Below are positions 45,999 through 64,000 of a DNA stretch of 64,000 bases, piece by piece. The first letter of the stretch is position 1, and every line of letters begins with the position of its first letter. The position numbers and the translations under genes are program-made. The notes under the pieces are model-generated. The model saw only the letters and a program-made list of their open reading frames with translations, was not told where the DNA came from and ran no database searches. Source of the DNA: Dromaius novaehollandiae (lineage: Eukaryota; Chordata; Aves; Casuariiformes; Dromaiidae); NCBI RefSeq assembly GCF_036370855.1, contig NC_088102.1:67031601-67095600 (forward strand). Reading direction: 5' to 3'.

Positions 45999-48900
45999 AT
46001 GGCCGAGCCCGAAAGCACCATCCTGAACACCGACGTGAAACAGGTCAGCTTGTCACTAAATGCAGATTCGGTGTTTCCCAAGCTTAACTTCAGCGTGTTT
46101 TGCAATGTCACCCTCAGCGATGACAACCACAACACGACGTCGCAATGGCCTGAATTGCTCACGTCCAGGCAACTGGAGCCCTCAAACACAGAGGCTGCGG
46201 CCGAAGCAGCCTGTTTGAGGGCCGTGGGGTATCTCTAGGTCCCAGGGGGGTCCATGGTGTGCAGATGGGAACAGGCGGAAGGGCTGAGGCTTTAAAATTG
46301 CTGGCGAGCACAGCGTGCATATATATGCATATACTGCAGCTCAGCAATGCCCAGCTCAGCGCAGGGAGGTGACTGAGGCCGTGGGGTGCCCAGACCTGCC
46401 CCAGCGATGGAGCAATCCCCTCCGCGTGAGCCGTCCTTGGCGTGCATCACGCTCACCTGGCAGGTTGGGCTGTCACAGCCGCCCACCCCGGCCTTGGTGG
46501 CCTGGGCATCCCTCCTGGCACACGTGCCCCACAGGCCCTCGCAGGCATCAGCGGAGCCAGAAACGACGGGGCAGGTGTGATAGCTCCAACGCCCACCCCA
46601 ACGCCCCTGGCCACCTCCCCGCCTGACCGCTCTTTCCTTCCGGCTCCGCAGAAAGACCCCAGCCAGGCGCTGGTCATCGCGGTGACAACCAGGGCCATCT
46701 TCGACCTGGAGGAGGAGCACGCGCTCTTCCTGGCCAAGGGCAAGGACGAGTACGTGAGGCACCAGCAGGCCAACCAGGACAAGCCCCTGCCACCGGGCAC
46801 GGCCTTCGCCTTCATCCGGGTGAGCCCCCTGCCCAGCCAGGGCCATGTACATACCTGGCTTGGTGGCTTTTCTGAGCTTTCCAACCTTCCCCTCCAGCAA
46901 GGAGGGCTGCCCCATCCACACCTCGCTTGCAGCGTGGGCTGAAAGCCCATTTCCATCCTTGCTCCCAGCTCCGTGCTGACCACGTTGAGCCACTTCCGGC
47001 TTTCGGCCTCATTATTCCCATCCCAGGGTGCGGATACACGTGTCCTGGCCCCGCTGGAGGCTCTGGCAGCGGCGTCCTGCTCCCTGCCCTCCTAGGTCTG
47101 GTTTTTATGGGATGCCCACGCTGCCCGGCTCCCTCACGCTCAACGCTGTATAATGACAGCTGTGGAGCAATGTCCTCGCTGTGCCTGGCCTCCAGCCCTA
47201 TCCAACTGCTCAGTCACAAATCAGAGCCCTGGCAAAGTCATCACCAGCGCCGAGCCAGTCTGGGCGACTGCTGGAAGCGTTTGGTGCCCATGTCGGCTCC
47301 TCGCAGGCGGTGCAGTCCGTGAACGAGCAGCTCCTGGCGAGCGACCCGGCGGAGCAGGACCTCTTCGACGTCATCGTGCTCTCCAACAACAGCCCCGAGA
47401 GCGGCACGCGCATCATCAACAGCGCCAAGCACTACGGTACGGGGAGCCCGGCGCTGCCGTGCGGCCACCTCTCCTTTGGGGCACTGTGAAACGGGTACGG
47501 CGAGAAAGGGAGGCAACAGCGGCAGTGCAGAACCCGGGGCCAGGAGCCACCCAGCCACCAGGGAAGGGTGATATTTTAAGGGGAAGGGGTTATTTTGGCA
47601 GCAGAAGTCAAATTCCTGCTGGCTCCAAGCAGCTTTCCCAGGGTGTCAGAGCACATTGCAAAGGCCAGAGGAGAGTCTGACTCTTCCTTCTGCCTTATCT
47701 GTTGCACAGGTCCTTACACCAGTAGGACCTAGCAGCATTTTGTGCAGCCTCTGCATCCTCAAACAGCCACTCGAGAAACCAGGGCTACAGAAAAATCCCA
47801 GCATGGCTTTTGGACAGGTTCCTATAGGAGCAGTGGGACAAGAAGGTGCAGCAGGAACAGCAGCAAGTTCTCTGCATGGCCCTAGGGAAGGCCACTAGAT
47901 ACCAATGATTTCTGCCATTTCAGGCAGCCCCTACCATGACCCCCAGCACTCATCATAGCCAAGGGACAGGACTGTCACCTCCTTTATGGAGAAGGGGATG
48001 TATCTCAGCTTTGGTGCTGCTGCATACCAAGGTCAGGGGGTGGGGGGAGAGGGAGAAAGAGGGGGGCCCAAGGCAGAGGACACCATCTCATAACAGATTT
48101 TGCTCATCCCCCCAACCCAAAGGCTTGGAGATCTCCAAGTTCTGCTTCGTCAGCGATGAGGACTCAACACAGTACCTGAAATCCCACCAGGTGAAACTCT
48201 TCCTCTCGGCTGACCGGGTGGACGTTTGCAACGCCCTCCGCAGAGGTATCTTCTCCTCTCCGTCCCACGTAGTCCTCTGGACGCACGATAGGGAGTCCTT
48301 GCACCATGCCCAGGTCCCGCAGCCCCAAACCCAGCCCCACAGATGGGCTGTGCTTTCCCAGAGTTTGCTGAGAGCCGAGGTGCACAGCTTGGTCTCGGGG
48401 CCTGTGGCTGCTCCCCAGATGAATGAGAGGGAGCACCTGAGATGCCTGGGATTTAATAGGGATGCTATAGAAGTTTGCTTTCTTAGAACAACAAAAATTA
48501 ACCACTTACTTAATGGTAAGGACCACTTTAAGGGCATGCTTGACCTGAGTTGGAGGGAGTATGGTCTCCCCAACAGCTCTAATGGGGTTAATCTCATTAA
48601 TGTGACTGATTTCCTTGGGTATTGAGCACAGCAGCTGGCCAAGCCCCTTTAAGTTAGTAACCAATCAACTACAGCCTGACCAATTTGGGGGGGGGGAGGG
48701 GGAAGGAGGTGTTCCTTAGCTGCAAAGTAAATTCCTAAAATCTCTCTGGTGAATATTGTTGCTCTAACAAGTGTCTCATCCGGGGTCCTCAGTCTGCAGA
48801 TCAGATAAGGAGCAGCTTGCAGGAAGGGAGCCGTAATTAAGCCAATTATACCAATCTGGTGGAGGTGCCAGTCCCGATTACTCACAGCATGACGTGGTAA

Positions 48901-50307
48901 ATCTGGGTGTTAAAGCTGGGCTTGGCAGAATGAGTGTGTGCCAGGAGGAGGGTGGCCCGCACCTGCTGTGTTTGCAGCCACCTCGGATCTCCTATGAGCG
49001 TCTCTCCAGACTTTGGCTAGCGGCTGCTTCCTTGGACCCCAAATAATGTAGCTCCAGAAAGGCTGGGCTGACCCCCAACACAAACCAGCCTGGCTTGGAG
49101 AGCCCAGCCCCACTCGTGTCTTTTCCAGAGACATTTGCAGTGTCACGCAGGGCCATGGCAGAGGTCCAGGGAGAAGCTGCCCATGCACAAGCTGCCCCTT
49201 GGATGAGGTGTCCTAGCTGAACCCCCCCCTTGCCCCTACGCTTTGTCTCACAGGAGTTTCTGCAGCGCTCGTCTTCCAGCAAGAGGTGCAGACCCCCAGC
49301 ACCCAGCTGCGCGTGGTGTTCGATGGAGACGCCGTGCTCTTCTCGGACGAGACGGACCAGGTCTTTCGGGAGAAGGGGCTGGAGGGGGCTGTGCAGTACG
49401 AGAGGGCCATGGAGGCTGTGCCCATGGGAGAGGTGAGCTGGCCGCCCTGTCTACACGGGCAGTTTGCACCGGGCTGCAGATGTCTGTCTCCTGCCAGGGC
49501 TTTGCCACGAGTCCCTTGCAGCAGAAAAAGCACAAATCCTTATGGGTTCCCTTCACATTAACCCCTCCCCAGCCATTGGTGTGGGCCTGGTCAAGCGTTG
49601 CCCTGGAGATGTCTCCTGTAAATGAGCCCTGGGTCTCAAATAGCTGGAGGCAGGTCAGCCGTGGTCACCCGCAACGTCGCCACCACCTTTGGGACCTTTT
49701 GCAATCCAAGTCACCGCGGGTTTCAGACCCAGCAGTGCTGCTAGCTGGGGTGGGCTTCCCTGGTCGCTCCAGGATTAGCACTAGCACCACAGTACTCCAC
49801 TGTCTTCTGACCACCCCAGGCCTTGAGCCAAGGCCAGTGCACGAATGCCCAGTGCCAACCCCAATGTCCAAACCACTTCCCTGCAGGTCTCTGCTCTGCA
49901 AAGGCCTGAAAAGCCCTACAAGGGTAGCTTGTGTACAGTCCGTCTGCTCTTACACAGAGCAGCCACTTCTTCCTGCTCACTCCCAATTCTCTGTGCGATT
50001 CCAGGGTCCTCTGAAGGCTTTTGCCATGCACCTTGGGAAGATGCGAAAGAAGTTCAGCCAAGAGAAATCCCCCATCCGCACCTACCTGGTGACGGCCCGT
50101 AGCGGCCGGGACATGGGCATCCGAGCCATCAAGACACTTCGGGAATGGGGGCTGGCCATTGACGAGGCCTTCTTCATGGACGGGGCTCCCAAGGGCCCCA
50201 TCCTCACCCAGATCCAGCCCCACATCTTCTTTGACGATGGCCTTCATAACATCCAGGGGGCTCAGGAAGTGGGTGTACCCTCTGCCTGGGTCCCCTCGCA
50301 GTGCTGA
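45999..50307 (+). CDS. Cytosolic 5'-nucleotidase 1A-like
   Basis: Predicted cytosolic nucleotidase of the NT5C1 family, which cleaves AMP (and related monophosphates) to nucleosides. Exons: 45,999-46,043; 46,652-46,819; 47,307-47,436; 48,123-48,245; 49,254-49,432; 50,005-50,307. Phases agree, giving 315 residues. Landmarks follow NT5C1[45 protein letters not shown], then the HAD-type motifs [11 protein letters not shown] (Asp179, Asp181), YLVTARS (Thr245), GAPKGP (Lys278) and HIFFDDG (Asp292-Asp293). All catalytic positions are present. The protein is shorter than human NT5C1A (about 368 residues), lacking its Pro-rich N-terminal and C-terminal tails. The first intron donor is a weaker GTCAGC. 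It lies head-to-head with SYT8. Human NT5C1A is on another chromosome, so this is a paralogue, and I give no symbol. Confidence 0.93.
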
Positions 50308-51714
50308 CGGGCTGGGCACCACGGGCCAGCAGTCTTCCCTCCCAGCAGCATGTGGGTTTGGGTCATTTCAAGGCAAAACTTGTGGTGGGAAGGGAAGGGT
50401 GGCCCAACCTGCAGCAAGCCAACCTCAGGGAAAGGGGAAGAGAACACTGCATGAGAGTGCCGGCCACCGGACAAGGCTCTGTGCTCGTTTCTGCTCCTGA
50501 GACAAGGTCCATGCGGTCCTGGGATGAAGCCAACGAAAATGCAAATTCTCCAGGAGGGAAGGATACCTTTGCTGTGACACTAAGGACTGCCACTCTCCTG
50601 CCCTGTAGGGCCTGGGTGCTTTTCTGCTCTCCAAACAGAAGCAATGAAGCTATCTCAGACACAGTCTGCAAGATGTACTCTCTGGCGCTCTGGCCAACAT
50701 GAGCCTTTGACACCCCGCCTCAGCCAGACGCGCTCCTCAGCTCGGTTTCCCGAGGAAGCGAGGCTGATGTGGGACTGAGTCCTTCCGGCATCTCGCTGCT
50801 GATCACGGAGCAGAGCTCTGACCAGCTCCAGCCAAGCCTGGCAGAGGGAGCGTGGCCTCGAAGGTGCGAGGGTCCTACCGATTTTGCAAAAATGGATGAC
50901 TGGGTTGAGAAAAGAATCCTCAGTCTCAATCAAAAAAACCCACATACAAGAGACTACAGCAGGAATCACCTTCTCTTGGGGTGCGAGCAGCAGCCACCAG
51001 GGGACACTGTGCCCCAGGGTCACTACCCCATGGGTCCCTTCTTGCAGAGGAGCGAGCAAGAAAAATGAGCACGGCTCTAAGAGCCTGCTGCAAATAAGCC
51101 TCCTGGGGGGACTCCCCTGGTCCCCCTCGTGCAGCTCCGCCTTGCTAAACAGTCTAAAAAAGGCTGCCGGCCTCCCAGCCCCAATGACACTAGAAGTTCA
51201 CTGCCAGCGTGATGCTACCTCTCCCTCTCAGCTGCTTTGCAAAGTTCTGAAATGCAAATTTTATGGTAGACCTCAGAGAAATAGAGATCCCTGATGAAAT
51301 TTTTAATCGCTTTTGGTTGAAACTCGGAGGATTTCATGCAATTGAAATTGCAGCATGAAAAAACATTCAGTTGAAAAACAGCTGGCCGGCTGTAATGACC
51401 GGTAGTACTGGTAACGCTGACTGGCCCGGTACATCCAGCCTGCTCTGGTGTTTTAATCTCGAACCACTTGAGCTTCCCGTGAAGGGGCTCAGGGCTTGCA
51501 CTGCTCCGGTCTCCGGAAGGGCACATCAAAGCCTCCCCAAATGCACAAAATCTCTGAGATCACCCTCACAGGTGCAAAATTATCTCTCTTGGTACTCGTG
51601 TTTTTTAATCTAATCATCCAGCTCTCCAACGTGCTGGTGGCTCGCGGGCTGCCCACATCATCTCCATGCCATGGACACGGCTGTTTTACCCCAGTTGCTC
51701 CAAACCAATTTGCC

Positions 51715-51769
51715 TATCATGTTTTATCCTTATTGGATAAATCATCATGACTTATCATGTTTTATCCTT
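51715..51769 (+). repeat. 38-bp spaced direct duplication
   Basis: The 17-mer TATCATGTTTTATCCTT occurs at 51,715-51,731 and again at 51,753-51,769, 38 bases apart. The intervening GGATAA complements the TTATCC in each copy. Confidence 0.7.
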
Positions 51770-52167
51770 CTTGGCCCTAGTTTTCCTCCCAGAAGAACCC
51801 AGCAGATCCCAAACACCATTAGCAAAGATAAGAATGGGAAAACTGAGTGAGGACATGGATGTGGGGGCAGGGATTGACCAGAGCTGGTGATAAAAAAAAG
51901 TACTAACTAGCCTCTCCGGGCAGGGAAAAGTCAGTGCGTGGCTAAGAGAGACGCACGATACACGTGTACAACAAGGACCTGCTGCCCACCTGCTTGCAAC
52001 CAGCACGGGAACATAAACTCAGCAAAATGCTGGTCCCAGCTGCTGGATGAGTTGAGGATTATGGCCAAAGGGGATGAAGATGACAGTGTTTTTATATGCC
52101 CGTGGGATTAGAAAGCAATTTTCTTAATGGATTTGCAGGTGTCACTCTCACCGATGCTTTTTCCTCC

Positions 52168-52173
52168 AATAAA
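52168..52173 (+). terminator. Possible polyadenylation signal of the nucleotidase gene
   Basis: AATAAA lies about 1.86 kb after the stop codon. It is the first canonical signal I notice downstream on this strand, so a long 3' UTR is possible. Weakly supported. Confidence 0.3.
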
Positions 52174-54541
52174 GAAAGATACATGTAGGATTTGCTGGTG
52201 GTGAAAGTTCTTCTCCCTCACATTTGTGTTCAATGATGCAGAAAAAGGGGAAGAAATGACTCAGCGCATCTTTACAGAGCTAAGGTTCAGCTTTCCGGAC
52301 CCTATGCACACACATAAGCAGGCAGACATCACACCAAGCAAGTTAGGCTTGGCTTAGTACTGCTGAAATCACAGCAAGCCTTCAGCGGGCTTCGGATTAG
52401 CTCCCTGTAGCAGGAGGGACACCAAAATCAAGCACTGAACTGCAGAAGACACCAGAATCCTTAATTTAATAGAATTCACTCCCCAGCCCGCGCTGCCTTC
52501 ACTACCTCCGCGCTGGCTCCCGTCCGAGCGGCAGCACCATCAACCACTAATCGTTCGCTAATAATGCCGAGCGCGTGTCATCTTCGATCGCTGAGCAAAC
52601 GTTAATCAGAGGATCCTCCAAGCGTGCCTGCTAAGCGGGTGCAGACGGGCGTCCCGGTTCTGCAGGGGCCGGATACCCCGCGTGGCCCGTCCCGCAGCCC
52701 CCCTCCGCCAGGCGCGACAAATCCGCCGCTGCAGAGCAGCAGCGAGCGAGGTGATCGCTATTCCCGCGGCCGGCACGCGCTAAATTTAACGCCGACCCAG
52801 GCAACGACTCCGGCGAGCGGGGATTAGCTGAGTCGAGGCCAGCGCGGACGGGTGCATCCGGCACGGGGGCCCTCACCCCGCTCCAGAAACGCTAATTTTG
52901 TGCGGGGTGAAGCTGGTGCACGTGAGCGATTGCACCGCGCGGCTGCTGAGGAAGGGGCGACGCGGCCACGCGCCCGTCATCCAGCGCTGTCAGCACAGGC
53001 AGAAGGATGACAAGGCAAAAAGTGCCTAAAACATGCCCAAAACAGAAAAAGGGGAAGGAAGCGTCAGGCGTGGGGGGATTGCTTCACGCGAGGGCTGCAG
53101 CACCAAGCACTTCTGCTTCAGGCTGGTCTCAAGGGAGGACTCTTGGCCCACATCTCCCGCGCTCCCACGGGCGCTCGCTGCAGCGTCTCCTCGCCGCGCT
53201 GGTGGGAAGGGCCAGTCCCCTCCCCTTGCCTTGGCCGCTCTCCGGGTACCCCGCGGTCGTCCCCGTTTTCCCCAGCCGCCTGTCGGGACCCCGCAAGGAT
53301 CTCTGCAGCTTGGCTGCCTGCTGCGTGAGGAGCCTCTGTGTTTTTGCCTTAGAGGCACCTGCAATAAATCCACCCCATTTACTGCTTGGGACATTGCTGG
53401 GGTCTTTGCTTTCAGAGGCGTTTTAACATCCCTGCTTCAGGGGAGGTTCGCGCAGAGGTTTGCTCTGCGTCTGAGCCCCACCGGCGTGGGGCAAAGGGGG
53501 CTCCGGGCTGCCGAACGTGCTTAGGGCCCTGGCTCTCCCGCCGGGAGCACGGTGAGCAGCATTCGTGCCGCTCTCCAGGCGCTGTCACCCTCGGCTCAGC
53601 AGCAGCCGCTCGTCCTGGAGCCGGCGCCTCTCGCCCCGGCGGGCTGCGCTCCACCTCCCCGCCCCGGAGGAGCCCGGGCTGGGGCTCGCGCCGGGTCGGG
53701 CCTGGCCGGAGGGTCTCGAAGCCGGTCTTGGAAGCTGGTTTTGAAGCCCCCGCTATGGGGCCGATCCCCCCCGGTGGCACCGAACAAGCGGGCCTTGTGC
53801 CGGGGCGCGCGTGACCCGCGCCGGGGGATCAGTTCCTGCTGCCCCGAGGTGCTTGCAGGAGACCTTTGCCCAGCAGCGTGTCCTTAATCCTCCTCTGCTG
53901 CCCCATAGCCCCAGTCCCGCGTCGCCACGGGGCCGGATGGAAAACACCTCCGAGTGCCGAGCAGAAGGGGCAGCTGCCCCGAACCTCAGCACTAGCGATA
54001 GGCATCTTTGCACCAGGTTGCAACTTCAAAGAAACCAAGCAAATGCCTTCAAAAAGAGAGAAAACCGGAGGCGAGGGGGCCCCCGGCGCGCAACGGGGCG
54101 GTTGAGCAACGCCGCGCGAGGCTCACCTGCACGGGGGCTCGGGCATGCCTCATGCCGTGACTCACCCCGCGCGGGCTGAAACCCTGCCGGCGTGAACACC
54201 CAGGAAAGCCGACAGACACTAATAACGTCTTCCACCTTCTATTTTAATGAGATTCCCATCTTGCCCGACTGGTCCTCTGCGAGTCTCTGTAGTGTCCTCC
54301 ATCCCCACAGGGCGGCCGCTTCTCCCCCCACCCCGGCAGCTCTCCACGTCGGGCCACCCCACACCACCTTGCCTCGGGGCGGCCCAGGGCCCTGCGGATG
54401 ACAAGATCTACAAGCCCGTAAAAACCGAGATTGCTCTCGCCAAGGCGCTGCGGTGTGGTTTCGAGACCTTAATTCCAGGCCTCCGCATGGGAAAATCCCG
54501 GCTACGGCACACCGCGAGGCCTGCGCTCAGGAAAGGCTACA

Positions 54542-54625
54542 GATGTATGTGCAAATTAATATAGCTACAGAAAAATGTGCAAATTGATATAGCTACAGAT
54601 GTATGTGCAAATTGACATGTGGGTT
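54542..54625 (+). repeat. 28-bp tandem repeat carrying octamer-like motifs
   Basis: ATGTGCAAATT recurs three times, with its GCAAATT core at 54,551, 54,579 and 54,607, separated by ATATAGCTACAGA. The exact 28-bp period shows tandem duplication. Each unit holds GTGCAAAT, one base from the octamer ATGCAAAT bound by OCT/POU factors. Confidence 0.75.
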
Positions 54626-56700
54626 CACCTGGAGTCAGTGCATTACACGTCTACACGTCTCTGTCTTGTTGCAGCTGGAAGCACCAGGAAAAGAGAGATT
54701 GGCCCAGAATTGCGTCCTCCCTCCCCGGGTGTCCCTGGGTGCTGTTTGCTTTCGCAGCACCCACACATCTTTTCCCAAAGGACGGCTGAAACCCAGCCGG
54801 GCGCCTCGAGCGCTCGCTTCGGCGCCCCGGAGGCAGCAGCGCGGGGAGCCAGCCCTGTGCCGGGGCAGCGGGCGGCCGACGCGGCCGGGAGGCCGAGAGC
54901 CGCCGGTTTCGGTTCCGCAAGCGCCGCGGCACTTTCCACGCGCGCGACTCAGCACCGCGCCGGCGCGGCTGCCGCTTGGGCAACCGGGGTCACCTCGCCG
55001 GCCCCACGGTGCTCGGCGCTCGCCGGTGCCGTTCCTCACGCTGCCCGGCAGAAGCCAGCGGCCCGGGCGAGCCCTCGCTGCAGACGTGGCCCGGCGGCCG
55101 TGCGGGAACCGGCTCCCGGCGCTCCCCATCCCATCCTGGCGTGGGAGGAAATAAGCGGATGCAATGGGTGCCACCTCCGTCCCTTCCCATCACGCAGCCG
55201 TCACGCAGCAATTTCGGGGCACTGCGAAACACCTCCGGCGTGACAAACAGCACCCGGGGCGCGGGGGCGAGCGGGGGGGATGCGGAGGAGGGATTTGGGC
55301 TGGGGGGCTGGAGGCCACCTCCAGCGCCCGGCCGGCCGCCCTCGCCCCCTGCCACGAGCAGCAACCGCCCTGCAGCCCAGGGCTTTTGCAACTATACTTA
55401 GCATCTCCCCAAGGTCACCGCAGCTGGCGGCAGCGATGTTTGTGCAGGCCCCCGGCCAGGTTTCCGTTCCCGGCAGACCCAGCCGGGCGGCACCCGTGGG
55501 AGAGGAGCGGGAGCCCCTCCGGGCCGCCGAGCACCGGCAGCCCGGCGAGTATCAGCACGAGGGCAATAAAGCTGATTGCAGCAAGCGGCGGGTTATCGGC
55601 GGGGTAAAAGGAGGGCTGGAGCGTCTCTCTGGCTTTTTTCCCACCGCCTCTGCAGCCCCTTGAGGCTTTCCTCCCCCTCGCAGACGGCGTGGATGCAATA
55701 CAGGAGCCCCGGGGCACTTTGGGACACGAAGGCGCCGCTCAAATACATGAGTTTTCATGTGACTTTTCCATGGTGCAGGAGCAGGAGGAAGCGTTGGGAA
55801 TGGCTGAGGTCCTGGCACCGTGCCGGGAAACAGCGACCGCCGGCGTGCTGGGGCCGGAGCCGGCAAATCCGGCTCTGCTAACGAGCCGCATCCACGAGCT
55901 TCACGGCTGCACCGGCCCCGTCTCGGAGTGGCTGTGTTTTTCAGTAGCTTTGCACCTCGGAGCGCGGCCGCCCTCCGCTCCGCTCTTGCTCGCGGGCCTC
56001 CCACGCGCCCCGGCAGCGCCCAGACCTGCCGCGTCTTGTCCGCACCGAGGCTCGGCCGAGCCGGGGACGGTTTTTTTCCCCTTGAGCTCTGCTACGGGCT
56101 GGGTGGGGTGGGACAGGCAAGCCCGGCGAGGCGGCCGGCGCCAGGCCCAGGCGGCAAAAGGCAGCAAAGGCCATCGCAGACCTCTTGGGTTTTTTTTCAG
56201 CTCGTCTTGTGGTTTTTGCAAAGCCCTCGGCGGGCGCCGGCGGCGTTTCGAGGGGCCTTGCAAGGCCCGGCGCCCTCCGAGCAGCGCCGGGGACCACGAG
56301 CAGCCCTGCAAACCCGTGGCCGGGGGGGTTCGGGGGTGCTGCCTCCTCGCCGGCTGCTCGGTTGTGTTAATAAACCGTTTTGCCTAATCACCCCGGCGCC
56401 CGCTCGCAGGCGAGCGGCGGGCGGCTTTTTTCCGGGAACGCCTTTGCGACGCGCGGGGGGGCCCCGCGCTGCGGGGCTTTGCAGCGCTGCCGTCCGTCCT
56501 GGCCCCCCCTCGCTGGGCACCTGCCGAGAAAAGCCTGAAAGCCTGGAAAGGGGGAGGAAGGGGGGAGAAAACAAACAGAAAAGAAAAAAAAAAGAAAACC
56601 AAGAGCGCGGCGCGGGGCGTGCAAAGCGCCCTTGTGATCTCTTTAATTGTGTTTATTCCTCTTTCCGCGCGGGGAGGCGGCGCAGGCTCGCGGCTTTCCC

Positions 56701-56953
56701 ATGCCGCTTCCCCGCCCCGGCCCCGCCGATCACATGACGCCGAGTTGCAATTTTAGACCGTCAGCTGACCCGAAAATCTCTGGATAAGGGGCCCCGCCGC
56801 TCAGCCCTGCCTTCAAAAACCCCCGGGGCGGCGGCGAGGCCGGGCGTCGCGGCGTCGCCGGCTGCAGCAGCGCGAGCCCCCGGCCTGCCCCGCATCGCCC
56901 CGCGGCATCCCGCATCCCGCATCCCGCATCCGCCTCCCGCATCCCGCATCGCC
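56701..56953 (+). promoter_or_regulatory. CTSD: CTSD promoter and 5' UTR
   Basis: A GC-rich, TATA-less promoter. It holds TCACATGAC (56,730-56,738) and the palindrome GTCAGCTGAC (56,760-56,769), both close to the CLEAR element GTCACGTGAC used by TFEB/TFE3 on lysosomal genes, and GC boxes (CCCCGCCCC) just before them. Near the ATG, GCATCCC-type units repeat in tandem (56,904-56,950). The start site is not determined. Confidence 0.6.
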
Positions 56954-63702
<6,749 letters not shown>

Positions 63703-64000
63703 GTAAGTGCCCCCTCCGTCTCGCTACACCCACGCGGGCAAGGGGAGCCGTCTGCTCTGCAGAGCTCTGCCTCCTGCAGCAGAGCCAGGCCAAAAGCGCA
63801 GATTAAAATCCCACCCTACGGCTGGGTCGTTTGTCCCTGGGAAGCGAGGAGAGGCGGGAAACAGCAGGAGACGTTCTGCAAAATCCCTTTCTCTTGTTTA
63901 CGGCTTGGCCCGTGAAAATGCACGCTGCGCCCTTGCAAAGCAGGGAAAAACCGCAGCCCGTCCTTGCTGTGAGCGGGGCGAACGCCTAGCATTAAGCCCC

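Larger units (their letters stand above)
50308..56700. other. Intergenic DNA between the nucleotidase gene and CTSD
   Basis: I find no exon with family motifs or paired splice sites. The left part (50.3-52.5 kb) is of mixed composition and may include the nucleotidase 3' UTR. From about 52.5 kb the DNA becomes GC-rich and CpG-dense up to CTSD. The many long frames in 52.6-56.7 kb follow from that composition. Small repeats at 51,715-51,769 and 54,542-54,625 have their own entries. Confidence 0.45.

Noticed and set aside
55820-56737. 305-residue plus frame upstream of CTSD
   Set aside because: Ala/Arg/Gly/Pro-rich translation of CpG-dense promoter DNA; no domain or splice evidence.

Overview
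This window looks like nuclear DNA from a sauropsid, most probably a bird. It has short introns, GC-rich CpG-island promoters, and proteins close to those I recall from chicken for fast troponin I and cathepsin D. The gene order matches the vertebrate block known from human 11p15.5 (CTSD - SYT8 - TNNI2 - LSP1), running right to left here. The species cannot be fixed from the sequence.

Layout. (1) 1-20.5 kb, minus strand: two GC-rich promoters, each with a short first coding exon (20,386-20,465 and 7,235-7,293). Both exons end in the same splice phase. Order and the N-terminal peptide suggest alternative starts of LSP1, whose body lies beyond the left edge; the rest of these 20 kb is intron. 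(2) 21.4-27.5 kb, minus: TNNI2, complete, 183 residues, with a 7-nt microexon and a cluster of muscle factor sites in intron 1. (3) 30.4-35.4 kb, minus: a three-coding-exon gene for a 376-residue dual-specificity-phosphatase-like protein. The catalytic Cys is kept but the P-loop Arg is Leu, so it is a probable pseudophosphatase. I do not recognise it and know of no such gene at this place in mammals. (4) 38.8-43.8 kb, minus: SYT8, eight coding exons, 392 residues. (5) 44.6-50.3 kb, plus: an NT5C1A-like cytosolic 5'-nucleotidase, six coding exons, 315 residues, with intact HAD motifs. (6) 50.3-56.9 kb: intergenic DNA. (7) 56,954 to the right edge, plus: CTSD exons 1-6; the last exons lie outside.

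The genes are linked by position, not by pathway. TNNI2 acts in fast muscle, LSP1 in leukocyte actin, SYT8 in membrane fusion, the nucleotidase in AMP breakdown and CTSD in lysosomal proteolysis. The two genes not expected from the mammalian order (the phosphatase-like gene and the nucleotidase) are the most interesting content. All exon joins were checked by hand for splice sites and phase. Untranslated exons, promoters and enhancers are inferences from motifs and position.
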